Both the position numbers and the translations under genes were made by a program. Shown in pieces: positions 11,991-23,080 of a DNA stretch of 59,526 bases (position 1 is the first letter of the stretch; every line of letters starts with the position of its first letter). The DNA comes from Zygnema cylindricum (lineage: Eukaryota; Streptophyta; Zygnematophyceae; Zygnematales; Zygnemataceae). The DNA lies in NCBI GenBank assembly GCA_037447655.1, contig JBBHKE010003556.1:9439-68964 (forward strand), written 5' to 3'. The notes below the pieces were generated by a model. It saw only the letters and a list, made by a program, of their open reading frames with translations, was not told where the DNA came from and made no database searches.

Positions 11991-12000
11991 TCCTGCATAA

Positions 12001-12080
12001 TCCTATTTTTTTGTCATAATAACCGTAATCCTAATTTTTTGTCATAATAACTGTGAACCTAATTTTTTGTTATAGTAACT
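12001..12080. repeat. three-copy tandem repeat, about 28 bp
   Basis: Three successive units resembling CCTAATTTTTTGTCATAATA, each followed by a variable ACTGTGAA-like end. A second small tandem pair (CTACCTCTCCGAGAGC, two copies) lies at about 12108-12165. Confidence 0.8.
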
Positions 12081-12296
12081 GTCGTTCACAGACAGGCAGC
12101 CATGGCCTTCTCTCTCTACCTCTCCGAGAGCTCTGCCCTTCTCTCTCTACCTCTCCGAGAGCATGCAACTTCACAAAAACAAAGTACAGGCCATGTGTAG
12201 ATTCCATTTTTCATCATTCAACATAGCACGACATAACATATTAATAAAAAAAAGGGAGCCTTCACGTGGTCCCACTCCTCTCCTCGAACTCTAGGC

Positions 12297-12485
12297 ATGG
12301 CTGCTTTTTTGGAGGTCCGTGACTTCTTCGTCAACGGCTTCAATGGCAGTTTAATAACTACTGCCGTGGCGTCGGTAATTGCGTCTTCCTTGAATTTTCG
12401 CATTCAACTCTTGAGGTATTTATGGCGGCTTCTATTCAAAAAAATGAAGAAGACGCTCGTACACATTTTGAACTTACAGCGCTGA
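12297..12485 (+). CDS. small ORF or first exon, unknown
   Basis: ATG at 12297 is in good plant context (GGCATGGCT). The first about 41 codons read as a plausible hydrophobic/amphipathic peptide (MAAFLEVRDFFVNGFNGSLI, then an Ala/Val/Ser segment). After TTGAG the sequence GTATTT could be a splice donor, and the remaining codons look less coding-like. There are no neighbours to give context and no recognised family. It may be a host exon fragment or chance. Confidence 0.22.
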   Translation: MAAFLEVRDFFVNGFNGSLITTAVASVIASSLNFRIQLLRYLWRLLFKKMKKTLVHILNLQR

Positions 12486-13020
12486 AATACTGTGACGCCG
12501 CAACGTCTCTTTTTGGAAATATCCGTAGACGTCACGATATTTTCCCGTACATTCCGTGTACATTCTGTTCAGTTTACTGAACAAAAATCACGGAAACGTG
12601 CATCGAATCTTTTCTTCAACTACCGTACAGTTTCCGTAAAAATTCGAACAGATACCGTAATTTGTCCATAAGTTGCCGTAAAATTTCAGTTTCAGACGTT
12701 TTTTTGCAATTTTTTGAAAAGTCACATACAATACTTAGAAACTGGAAAAAAGGAAAAATACGCGCGCATTGAACAACTAGGAATAAAACGAACCGGCGTA
12801 AAAATATAAATTGAAATTTAATGGAAAAAATGTGCGTTGTCACGCGCGACCAAATGAAGGCACACTATCTACGAATTAACATTCTTACATTGACATTCTT
12901 ACATTCCATTTCTTGCGATTTTATTATGTCCATACAAGACTTTTAGTACTTCCGTTTTGAGAGGTTTCATTTTAATTTGCGTCTAAGTTCAATGTAACGC
13001 TTGACGATTAAATTTCAATT

Positions 13021-13250
13021 TTGCGGCTAAGGGTCAAGTTCCATCAGTCGAAAAGTGGGGTAGTTTACCGAAACCCGCGATTATCCGTATCAAATCGTAC
13101 CGCTTATTTTGTTTTTATAGGCGAAATAACATTACAGAGAATCTTCTCAATACTCTCCGAAGGTGTGGGAGGTAACACTGACCGTTGGATATTCATCCGC
13201 GAGGCGTTCACTTCGTTTTTTCTCTGTACCTGAAAACGTACCTGTAGGAG
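13021..13250 (+). mobile_element. fragment related to the long-inverted-repeat (foldback) family
   Basis: Begins with GGGTCAAGTTCCATCAGTC followed by AAAAGTGGGG. This terminal motif recurs inverted near 15925-15950 and in variant form at 54455-54490. It is followed by a Gly/Val-rich stretch and CCGTTGGATATTC, also present at about 13894. Internal sequence is non-coding. Confidence 0.5.
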
Positions 13251-14097
13251 GTGAAGGAGGTAGGTGTAGGAAGTGGGTTGGCAACAACAAAAAAAAAAAA
13301 TATTGCGACACGTTGGACAATCGAGCTACGTGTCACGATGGACAACCAACAAAAATTCACAAAATTTGCACATGATATGTACCTTTCAAAAATGCCATTG
13401 AAAATAAAAAAATTAATCTCGAAACCGTCCTTCGTTGCGCTATTTTTAACAACACTCTTCCGTCGCACTATTTATGGCAAAGAATTTTCGTCATGTTCGA
13501 AAACAAAAACTCCAAAAAGTGAGCAGGCGTAGAATACTGCCATCTGCAAAAGTACAAACGTTTTGTTGTATTATGCTTAGTACACAAGTACATGGTACGC
13601 AAGTGAAGATTCGAAGTGTAATTTGTCGGTGTGAGAAATTTGAAGGATATTCAATATCGGATCGTAGTTTACGTGGTGCCACTCAATGTATAACACGTAG
13701 TTTACAAACTCTTCGTGATGGAGCATCGGCTCAGGGTAGAATTCCATAAGACGAAAAATGGGGTCGTTACTAGACCCTGTACGTTTTCGTACAGCGCGGT
13801 ACAAAGCCGTAACTTAATTTTATTTTTTGTCAGACAAAACATCTTTACTAGAAAGCTGTCAGGAGGCTCCAATGATGTAGGCATAATTCCTAGTCGTTGG
13901 ATATTCTACTTTTTCAAATCCGTGAAGCAATCCCGCACATTATCCTATGTGAGGAAACTCTCCTCGCGAAGAGAGTTGCTTCCCATTGGACGTGCACCAT
14001 TAGTACACGTGAAAAGGCAAAAAAATATATGCTTTGAACAAGCGATCTCAGCCTACACATCGTATATCCTATGTGCCTACATCATACAGGCCATGTG

Positions 14098-15134
14098 TGT
14101 TGAAATTAATTGATTTCTAGAGTATTTTCTAGGTTGGAATATGTTTGTATAAAAGGAAAAGAAAAGGACGGATAGCTTGCCTCCACCTCCTCTCTCTAGC
14201 CCCCATACTTGTTGTAGTCACTGAAGGATAGAGAGGGTGGTTGATCCATTGCTGCGTTAGTTTCACAGGCAGTTATTTTTAATAGGTTACTAAAAATATA
14301 CTTGACGGACCAAGGATTTGATCTCGATACCTACGGTTCGTCAAGTTGGCCGATAGAGGTCAACTTTATCCTAATAGACTAGGACCAATGCTAAATGCTA
14401 TGGTATGTGATAAGTATATATTTATTTCAGGAGGATTAAATCCATTTAAACTGCAACTGTATACGGAGTACATAGATACAGTTTTAGAAAGTACATAGTA
14501 CGATACTAATTCGAAACGGATACCACGCATTTTGTTTATACAGCCAAACAAATATCGCGCAAGTATTTATAACGGCTAAGATTGCATTTAGCGTATAATC
14601 CAACGGCGCACATCATCGCCGAAATCCCTGAGTGGTCACTTTGGCGTTTGTGACGTGGCATCACTTGGAGCCACGTGGAGAGGTGAAATTCGGTCATAAC
14701 AATTCCGGGGAACATACGGACGAGTGAAAAGCGGACACGCGTCCGCTTAAAAGCCTTGTCGTACATAGGCCGAACAAAAGGTACACCGGCAGTAGTACTT
14801 TTTGGTACGGTACAGTAATATGATTGGTCCGTACTTCAGTAGATAGAAGTTATTAGAGAGAATCAGGACTTAGAAAATTTTGGTAGGTAGTCACCTCTCC
14901 CTTTGAGAGTTTGTACAAATTGGCATTTTTACTGCATCAAAACTTATCGCCTGGTTTGGCGTTTTTAGAGATTTCTTTTTCTACGGACTCAGGGGAGTCC
15001 ATGCTCCACAAGGGTGCAGTCAGATTATCTGCTTGTCTGTTTGTGTAGCAATGGTTGCCATTGAAAGTGGGTTAGTTAATAACTTTCTAGATGCTTCCTG
15101 TATTCGGTAGTCCAATGGAGGGTACAGAATTGCA
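14098..15134 (+). mobile_element. solo LTR of the half-tRNA-primed copia family
   Basis: Begins TGTTGAAATTAATTG, ends GGGTACAGAATTGCA, and is flanked on both sides by the 5-bp duplication ATGTG (14093-14097 and 15135-15139). A related empty site without the LTR is present near 54778-54812. It shares with the LTRs of the tandem array the TATTTTCTAGG start region, the antisense tRNA-like module, the GGACTCAGGGGAGTCC hairpin (14985-15000) and the terminal CCAATGGAGG. Length is 1037 bp. It arose by LTR-LTR recombination of a full element. Confidence 0.93.
14300..14385 (-). promoter_or_regulatory. tRNA-like module antisense in solo LTR
   Basis: On the minus strand an A-box-like TCTATTAGGATAAAGTTGA is followed about 45 nt later by a B-box-like GAGATCAAATCC. 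The same arrangement recurs at the equivalent place in the other LTRs of this family. Confidence 0.45.
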
Positions 15135-15167
15135 ATGTGCCGCTTGCCACGCTGGATGTCGGTGAGC

Positions 15168-15496
15168 CAAAATATCCTCGCACGTTTCGTCTGACATCCA
15201 CCGACTTTTGAAGTTTGCTGGGACCTTAAAAGTTTGCGGCGTTTTTTTGTTCATTTTTTTCAAAATTTTGATTTCCATTTTCAAAATCAAAATTTGGCCA
15301 CAAACATTCCGTACAAATCATTAACCACGGAGGTAGTTAATGATTTGTACATAAAGTTTTCGGCCAGATTTTGATTTTGAAAATGGAAATCAAAATTTGG
15401 AAACAGAATCGCAAAAAGACGAGGCAAACTTTGAAGGTCGCGGCAAACTTTGAATGTCGGTGGATGTAAGACAGAGCGTGCGAGGATATTTTCAAC
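15168..15496. repeat. long inverted repeat (hairpin), about 155-bp arms
   Basis: The left arm starts AATATCCTCGCACG and the right arm ends CGTGCGAGGATATT. The arms pair nearly end to end, with inner blocks GATTTCCATTTTCAAAATC and GTACAAATCATTAAC and a centre at about 15330 of only a few unpaired bases. Transcription would give a long double-stranded RNA. A one-armed relative lies at about 54820-54960. Confidence 0.9.
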
Positions 15497-16269
15497 CTGA
15501 CCTGCATTTTGCGTGGTAAGCGACACATGTCCTGTACGACGTGCACGCCTGAGAATGCTTGTTCAAAGTAGGTATATTTTTTGCCTTTTCACGTGTACCG
15601 ATGGTAATGAATGGCAATCATTCAATGGGCCCCAACTCTCCCTCCCGAGGAGAGTTGGGGCCCACTGGATGATGCGCGCGATTGTTTCGCGGATCTCAAA
15701 AAGTGAAACATCATAAGGTCAAGAATTACGCCTTCATCATTGGAGCTTCCCGACAGCTTTCTTGTAACGATGTTTCGTCTGAAAAAAAAAAAATTATGGT
15801 ACGGCTATGTACGACTATGTATTAAAACGTACGTCGTCCAGTAACGAACCCCACTTTTGGTCTAATGGAATGTTACCCTCAATCAACCCGACTCGTAGTG
15901 TTGGCCGTACGATTTTAGAAATGACTGATGGAACTTGACCCAAAGTTAAAATCCAACATGTGCTCTCACTGTGGAGCTCACGTAAGGTCACAAAGTGACT
16001 ATGCGCAACACTTTTATTTACATCTGGTTGCGACAGTTTTGTTACTGTAAACCTTTGCCGACCGTGTGAATTGTTGATTTCCTTATGACGGTCGACATTC
16101 GCAAGCGCGACAACATTTAAAGCGGTTGTAACAATATTTTGAAAATCAAAGCTATGCAACAGATTGACCGTCAAATTTAAACTCAACATTACTTTAATTG
16201 TACCAATGTGTACTTCAAACGTATAATCTTTGACAAAATGACGTAAGTGACTGTGCGCAACCAAAATAG

Positions 16270-17465
16270 CAGTGTTGTGTATTGGTAAAAAACTTATCGC
16301 GATAACACCGATACTGATAGTTATGGGTTATCGAACGGTCAGATGTTATGATATATCGGTCTAGGACCAACAAATTCCATATCAGCGATAACTTAAAAAA
16401 ATATAGTATGCATAAAATAGGAATTTAAAACATTCTTTATTATCTTATTGACTTTCTATAATAAAGTACCTTCCATTGCACCCGTACATTTTTCATACAG
16501 TTATATAGAGTGTCCGTATATGTCTGTACTTTCTAGGGTTATATAAATGAATTTTACGGTTTTAGAGTACATTTCCTTAAATTCTGTATATTCATTATAA
16601 CTGTCGCACACTTTTCATACATGTACGTACAGTGGCCGTATTTTTCGTACTTGTTAGGGATATTAATTTTAGGGTTTGGAGGATACATTCCCGTACAATT
16701 TCGTATATTTCAATACAGTTGCGCTACATTTTTCGTATATTTACGTGCAATGTTTGTACATATTCGTACTACTTAGGGTTATTATAAGGGGGGATTTTAG
16801 GGTTTATAGGGTACATTGCCGTACGTTCCTATATATTTCAGTACTGTTGACAAAGATTTGTCGTTTTATTAGGTTTGTAGGGTACATTTTCATTATAATT
16901 TCGTACATTTATGTTACTTGTTCGTAATTTTAAAGATTTTTTAAGGATTTTCTAGTATATCGCTTTTCGTACATTTTCGTACATGTCCGTACAGAGAAAT
17001 CTATACGAATTTTACGAAAAAAGTATAAAATCGACGAATATTACGTAATTTTAACAGAAAAGTCCAAATCCGTACGATTTGAACATCTATGGGCGTAACT
17101 AACAGTCAAAAAGACATTGAGGAAGGGTATGGGAGCGTGGAACCCAAGTAAAATACCCTCAAATAATAAATAATCAAGGGAAAATTGCGATTTTTTACCG
17201 AAATCGGGGAAAAGGGGATCCGCGGCGCGTCCGTGGATTATGACGTACAGTTGAGTGTACTGGCCGTACATTTATATGTACGGTCCGTACATATATCGCC
17301 GATAGTTATCGATGTCGGTGTTATCGCCGATAAATACCGATAAATATCGGGTATTTATCGGCGATAACACCGACAACGATAAATCGTACCAATATATCGA
17401 TTATCGGGTACCCGAAAAAAGGTCCATATCGGATTTCGGCAAATCCTTATCGATACACAACACTA
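16270..17465. mobile_element. non-autonomous hAT-type element
   Basis: The left end CAGTGTTGTGTATTGG and the inverted right end TAGTGTTGTGTATCG form terminal inverted repeats of the hAT YARNG pattern. Both sides are flanked by the 8-bp duplication CAAAATAG (16262-16269 and 17466-17473), the hAT hallmark length. The interior (1196 bp) has no transposase. It carries repeated TATCG and GTAC words and a palindromic cluster of TCGGTGTTATCG motifs near 17300-17400. Confidence 0.92.
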
Positions 17466-17766
17466 CAAAATAGTCACCAGAGGTCGCAAAAGTCAAAATT
17501 TTACATAACCGAAACCAACCGTTTTTTTTTTTTCAAAATCAGAGTAACTGACGCCCGACCGGGTTTTGTCACGCTCCAAAATTGTTAACCGTTAACCGAC
17601 CGACGTTTACGAAAATAAAAATTAACTGAATCGCGATTTCTCGCGACTAACTGTGCCCGCCCTTAACCGAAAAGGTACAAAATTAACCAATGTACGACGT
17701 ATGAATAAGCCAATAATTACGATTTGTTGCGTTCCCTAAGATTTGCGAAATGAATAGTTGTTACTA

Positions 17767-18313
17767 CACCGCCAATCGCTATTAGCGTTGTGTACGCTAA
17801 TTTTGTCCCCCCCTTTTTTTTTATTCTCCATTAGCGTAGTTCATTCTATTTTTTTCTTTACTCTATTTAGGGTTATTTTTTTAGTACCGTACAAAACGGA
17901 AGTACGTTATCATTTAATTAGTGTGTTGTACGGACGGTGTCAGACCGTACACATTTTTTCCTTTTTAAGTGAAAAAGTATAATTAATGATTTTTAGTAAC
18001 CGCGGACGCATGGGAATGTGCGCTCTAAAAAGGGGATATAATCGGGTTGTCATATATCACGTTCGCACATATTCGTCCAGCAACCACGTTTCGACTGTGT
18101 GAACGTACGATTTGTCAGATTTTGTACGAATACCTATATTAGTGTAACCATGTTTGCCACCGACATTTTTTTTTTCAAAGACCCAAATTAGAATTATTAA
18201 ACAATTAGAATGTATGTTTTTTTTTCAAAATTTTCAAATTCTTAATTAGCGTAAACCACGGTAATCATTCAAATACGCTAAAGAAACTTCTACGCTAATA
18301 GCGATTGGCGGTG
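17767..18313. mobile_element. TA-flanked MITE, 547 bp, family 1
   Basis: The terminal inverted repeat CACCGCCAATCGCTATTAGC is perfect at both ends and flanked by TA on each side, as for Tc1/mariner-type elements. It interrupts a tandem-repeat block (see 18318-18470), whose neighbouring copy shows the uninterrupted sequence. An inverted relative lies at 43045-43604. No ORF resembles a transposase. Confidence 0.9.
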
Positions 18314-18317
18314 TACC

Positions 18318-18470
18318 GTGTCAGATTTGCGACGCTTTGTCGCGTTCCCTAAGATTTGCGAAATGAATAGTGTTACTCACGTGTCAGATTTGCGACGCTT
18401 TGTCGCGTTCCCTAAGATTTGCGAAATGAATAGCGTTACTACAGTACCGTGTCAGATTTGCGACGCTAAT
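18318..18470. repeat. 63-bp tandem repeat interrupted by a MITE
   Basis: Units beginning GTGTCAGATTTGCGACGC start at 18318, 18381 and 18449, with shared CGTTCCCTAAGATTTGCGAA. A further partial unit ends at 17766, just before the inserted MITE, so the array predates that insertion. Confidence 0.88.
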
Positions 18471-18726
18471 CATGATGTCACGTACTTCCACGATACCAAA
18501 GCGTACAAAGTACAAGAATGTTGGATTATAGGGACAGTACAAAATTTTCATTTTTTTTGGTTTTTTGGTTGACCGACCGTAACCGACCGTTTTTTTTTTC
18601 CTGGTGAATCAACCGACCGTAACCGCCCGACCCCCAAAATTTGGCAACCGAATCCGTTCCGGATCCGGCGCGGGCGGTCGGTTAACGGTCGGTCACTGTT
18701 TCGGTTGACCGTTTGCGACCTCTGAT

Positions 18727-18946
18727 AGTCACTGCCATGATCAATTCCCTATTTTTTTTGCCACATAAAACATATTTTTCCCGTACACATGTCCAATTTT
18801 CAGATGGAGACCGCCAATCGGAATGTGAACATCTTACCTTTCGATCGCAACCGTCAGATCCAAAATCGGACAAGTGTGTACAGAGAACGATGTTTTAAGT
18901 GGCGAATAAAAACATTATCACTAATAGCGATTCACGGTGTACCGTA
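18727..18946. mobile_element. MITE, about 220 bp, family 2, left end degraded
   Basis: The right terminal repeat ACTAATAGCGATTCACGGTG is followed by TA. The interior shares GAGACCGCCAATCGGAA, CGCAACCGTCAGATCCAAAA and GATGTTTTAAGTGGC with copies at 49701, 51428 and 56427. The left terminal repeat is not recognisable. Confidence 0.78.
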
Positions 18947-18984
18947 CCATGTCGCTCAATATCTGACCGTAGAGGACGAAATAG

Positions 18985-19131
18985 TTGTCGTACGCGTACA
19001 GTTTCAAAAGTTGTCGTTTGAAAATTTTGTCGTACTGATACAGCTGCAAAAATTGTCGTACGCGTGACAGTTGCAAACGTTGTTGTACGCGTACAGTTGC
19101 AAAAGTTGTCGTACGGGTACAGTTTGCAAAA
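18985..19131. repeat. 26-bp minisatellite rich in CGTAC
   Basis: Five units resembling TTGTCGTACGCGTACAGTTG then CAAAAG start at about 18985, 19027, 19053, 19080 and 19106, plus a shortened one at 19011. The unit contains the palindromic word GTACGCGTAC. Confidence 0.85.
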
Positions 19132-19774
19132 CCTTCTCGTATTAGTACAGCTGTTTTGCAACTTGCGAAACGAAATGTAGCCTTGGCCCCATGCTCTACA
19201 AAATCCGTACCGTTGAGACCATATGGTCGACAACGCTTCACCTACAAAATTCCACATATGGTTGTCACCGGTACCAATCCGTACAAATTGCCATACACTG
19301 CACGCCCGGTTAGCGTGTCCATGTATATTCCGCCACGTCATTAGTAACGGGTATCAAAAAGTATAGGGCACAGTACAGTACGGTACTGTACCTTTCACAG
19401 TGGTACAGGCTTGTTAAGTGCTCTCGCGTGCGTCATCAGTGACATCCCATCAATCTAGGGTGCGTCTCGATGCAATCGTCACTGAGCGACCTTGCTTTGT
19501 ATTGTAGCAAAGATTCTCCTTACACGATTTTCTGTGTTCCGATAAGCAAAAACGAAATCGTTACTTCAATTTGTGACGATTGTATACGTCGACAATGAAG
19601 GTGACGGTTGTAAACATCCACAATCTATGTTGTTGCACCTAAACGAGTGTGCCCATGTATTAAAGTATCCAGTTTTTTCTGTCGTTTTCCTCCGAAATCC
19701 AGTCCCCAACGATAAAATCTTTTGCCATAACAGAAAATTGCATTTAACGCAGGACAATGAACGTCAACTCGATA

Positions 19775-19944
19775 CACCATGAATCGCTTATAGTGCTAAA
19801 ATAACACTATATTCACGCCCCTAAATTTTGACCCATGAACCTTAAATAGAAGGAATAATACCAGTTTTTCTTTACCTTAATATAAGTACAATTTAATTAG
19901 CGTCATTGACTCTAATTTGGCCGGTTTCTAATTAGTGTGGCGTA
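19775..19944. mobile_element. probable MITE, family 3, weak right end
   Basis: TA then CACCATGAATCGCTTATAGTG at the left resembles the MITE terminal repeats. The right end (ATTAGTGTGGCGTAC) is a poor match. Interior words TCTAATTTGG and TTAAATAG recur in the copies at 43745 and 45646. Confidence 0.4.
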
Positions 19945-20319
19945 CAAAATGTGCCAATCCATCCTAAAACTGCTCACAGTCCTAGAAAAAAAGTATCAGA
20001 TAACGGCATCGAGACCGGATTAGCATCGAGACCGGATTTGCGTCGAGACCAGAAAGGGAGTGGCGCTGACACGTGAAATTGCTCTCATAATTGATTCCTA
20101 GTAACAAAGACGAGCGAAACCATGCAAACATGTTCTCACAAATTCAAACATTGACTATGTGAACACAAGTTCGAGGGGCTACACTATGGGAATGCGTATC
20201 CTAATTAGTGTTTAATGAATAAATAAGAGTTTTTCCTTTTTTTTTGCACGAGGTCATGAAACCCAATATAGCTTGAATAACACTATTTTCTTCTTAACAA
20301 TAATAATGTCTAAACACTA

Positions 20320-21290
20320 TAAGCCATTCATGGTGTACTTTTGATTGTACTCCATGTTTTTCGTCTTTTGTACTCAATTCGGCTTTTTCCTTTTTTCGAC
20401 CACCAGGCAAGCGAATCCAACTCATAAAAAAACTTTATCGAATTTCACCTCGCGAGGTGATTTTTAAGCACCACTTGAACAACGATTGAAAACACTCCCA
20501 TGCACGCGCCACACCAGTTGAGATTTTTTAGCACGAGTGTGAGAGAGAGAGAGAGAAATAGAGAGAGAGAGAGAGTACTCGCTATTTTTTTCTTAGCCCG
20601 TCACGCGTGCATGTAGGGAAAAAAAATGTAAGGGTCTCGGACTTCCGCTTTCATTTATGGGTCCTTCGCAAAAGTCTACGTCGTTGTAGCCGCTCCCTCT
20701 CCCTCTCACACTATAAGTTTTATCTCAACATTTTTGAAATAAAACACGAAAATATAAGTACGAAAAGAAAGAGCTTTGAAAAATAATTCCTTTGAGTGCC
20801 TTTAGGCATGTTTTGATAACAAGTCGAGTGAGAAAAGTGGAAACAACGAAATCGGGAAGCCATGGCAGAATTTATTAAATCAATGACGTCGACGTTGTCA
20901 CAAATGAGCATGACGTCACAATGTCACAAAACCATACACATCTACAATGTCACAAAACCATACACATCTACAAGTCACAAAAAAATAAACATCTACAATC
21001 GTCATCGTTTTTGTAGACGTCACCATCAATTATTACAACTCGACTGGCTTCTACAACAGTCATATTTAAAGTTTCAATTTCCTTTTAAAACATTGGAACA
21101 CTTTGAAAAGTAGTACGAAGATTCTTCACTAAAAATCCAAAGTACTTCAAAGTACCGTTCACATGGGCACATACCCTTCTTGTTTGAAACTGCTTGTGAT
21201 GTCACATGTTGTATGGATAAAGAAGATGTCTTTGCCTTTGTCTCTACAATACTGTCCATTCACCATGAAATGACATCGAATTCTTAAGAC
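20320..21290 (+). mobile_element. interspersed repeat family E, copy 1
   Basis: Shares ordered blocks with 52740-53560 (same strand) and 42120-42960 (opposite strand). These are TTTTTTCGACC followed by GGCAAGCGAATCCA, the ACGCGCCACAC block, GAGAGTACTCGCTATTTTT, GGAAGCCATGGC, and a cluster of TGACGTCA and TGTCACAA words. It includes a GA microsatellite (20537-20573) and the palindrome CACCTCGCGAGGTG (20447-20460). No transposase or clear termini were found, so its class is unknown. Confidence 0.65.
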
Positions 21291-21708
21291 TCCTATAAGG
21301 AAAAACATCCATATCAGATGAAAATGAACAAAAAAAAAACTTTTGAAATCGTTTGAAACTTGCGACGTTGTTTTACTATTTGTGGTCGATTTATACTTTA
21401 CTTTAAAACACTTCTCTGATTTTTTTTATTTGAATTTTGATAATGGTGTGGCATGACGAGGTCGTGGGTCTAAAATCACTAGACGACAAAATGTATTACA
21501 TTCTTAGTTTGACAATGAGGCAAATTCTACTTCACTTTTTTCATTTTTTTCTTTACAACGGTATATTTTATCGGTTATCACGCTAACTATTTGAGGAAAA
21601 CGACAAAAAATAAACCATTAATATGGCACATCAAGCTTCACCCTTGTACGGTGCATGCAACATCGAACAATATCTTAAAATATGCTATCGGCTATATTTA
21701 AGTTTCAA

Positions 21709-22064
21709 CAAGTCTTGTGTATCGGAAACCTTTTATCCTCTTTGACCTACCGATGACCGATGAATCGTTGTAGTGTATCGAGAAGGCGAATATTGCAATT
21801 AAATGACGACATATCGCAATGATTTTTGAGTCGATAACTATTGCCATACCTCCGATCAAACAACGGTAGAGGGGATCCTTTAAATGTTTTTGTATACGTT
21901 ATATCGGTACAACAACTGTATGGACCCCACCTCCCACCAAATGTATTGCAATAATATTTGTTTGTTCCAGAGCGATATATTGCCTTAAAACATTCAATAT
22001 TTGATATATCGAATATCGAGTTTATCGCTATAAAAAAAGAATTTCCCAACACAACACTACACCG
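21709..22064. mobile_element. probable short hAT-type relative
   Basis: The left side AAGTCTTGTGTATCGG and the inverted right end TAGTGTTGTGTTGGG resemble the terminal repeats of the hAT-type element at 16270-17465, with similar TATCG-rich interior. No clear 8-bp duplication was found, so the exact ends are uncertain. Confidence 0.5.
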
Positions 22065-22170
22065 CTCTTCTTTATTAATGTAAAAGCGTATTTTTCCAGT
22101 TATTTTTTTTCCCAAATTGTCACTCAACTGCTTGTAATTGGAGGACAATATTTTGGTCTTCGATCAACAA

Positions 22171-23080
22171 TGAAATTCTATGTCCTCCATTGGACTACAG
22201 AATACATGAAGCCTCTAGATAGTTTTTAACTAACCCACTTCAAGCCACAACCACTGATGCCCAAGAAGGCAAACCGACAAGTTGATTGCATCTCTGTGTA
22301 GCCTGGACTCCCCTGAGTCCGTAGCAAAAAGAATCACTGAAAACGGCCAACTAACCGATAAGTTATGAGCCGGCAAAAAATGCCAATTTTATACAAAGCT
22401 CTCTTAGAGAGAGGTGACTACCTACCAGATTTTCCTAAGTCCTAAACCCCTCTCACAATCCCTATCTACTAAAGTACAAACCAATCACATGACTGTAAAG
22501 TACAGAAAGGTACTACGGCCGATGTCCTTTCCGTAAGGCCTGTGCACGACTAGGCCAATGAGTGGACACGTGTCACTTTTCCACTCGTCGGTATGTTCCC
22601 CGAAATTCCTGCGACAAAATGATATCCTTCCACGTGGCGCCAGGTCATGCCACGTCCATAAACGCCGAAGTGACCATTCCGTAATCTCGGAAGTGATGTA
22701 TGCCATCAGATTAAATCTGACATTAAATGTCGGTCGTCGAAATAAATGTCCGATTCATTTGTTTCGTGCGAAATGACGTCTGCACTGAAACTTTAACTAC
22801 TTCTATGTTCCTTTGTTCACATTTCAGTAAATCGATTACAAGACCATGTACAATTTTAAAAACGTTTCAAACCCTAAATATCCCAACGGACTTCTACGAC
22901 AAACTGGTTAGAGCTAACGGCTACCCCGTACTCTACCGGATCCTTTAGTGACTACAACAAGTATGGTGGCTAGAGAGAGGATGTGGAGGCTGGCTGTCCG
23001 CCCTTTTCTTTTCCTTTTTATACTCACATACTGACACCTAGAAAATACTCTTAGAAATCTATTAATTTCAATATCCGACA
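22171..23080 (-). mobile_element. solo LTR of the half-tRNA-primed copia family, minus strand
   Basis: In minus orientation it ends CCAATGGAGGACATAGAATT then TCA. It carries the leader hairpin GGACTCAGGGGAGTCC (22305-22320), a TATAAAA box near 22388 and the TATTTTCTAGG start region near 23040. The start appears as TGTCGGATATTGAAATT, a variant of the family start. No matching target-site duplication was found, so the outer end is less certain than for the copy at 14098. Confidence 0.82.

Larger units (their letters stand above)
13735..15890. mobile_element. foldback DNA element with long inverted arms and nested insertions
   Basis: The left arm (13735-14097) and right arm (15520-15890) are about 360-bp imperfect inverted copies. 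Shared blocks are the AAATGGGGT end, CTGTCRGGARGCTCCAATGA, an ACTCTCCTCG hairpin core and ACACGTGAAAAGGCAAAAAA. Between them lie a solo LTR (14098-15134) and a separate perfect-style hairpin (15168-15496). A one-armed relative occurs at 54455-54960. Long inverted arms without coding capacity suit a foldback or Mutator-like non-autonomous element; the superfamily is not proven. Confidence 0.65.

Noticed and set aside
18318-19131. CRISPR-like arrays
   Set aside because: Repeats are directly abutting with no unique spacers and the context is eukaryotic; they are tandem repeats.
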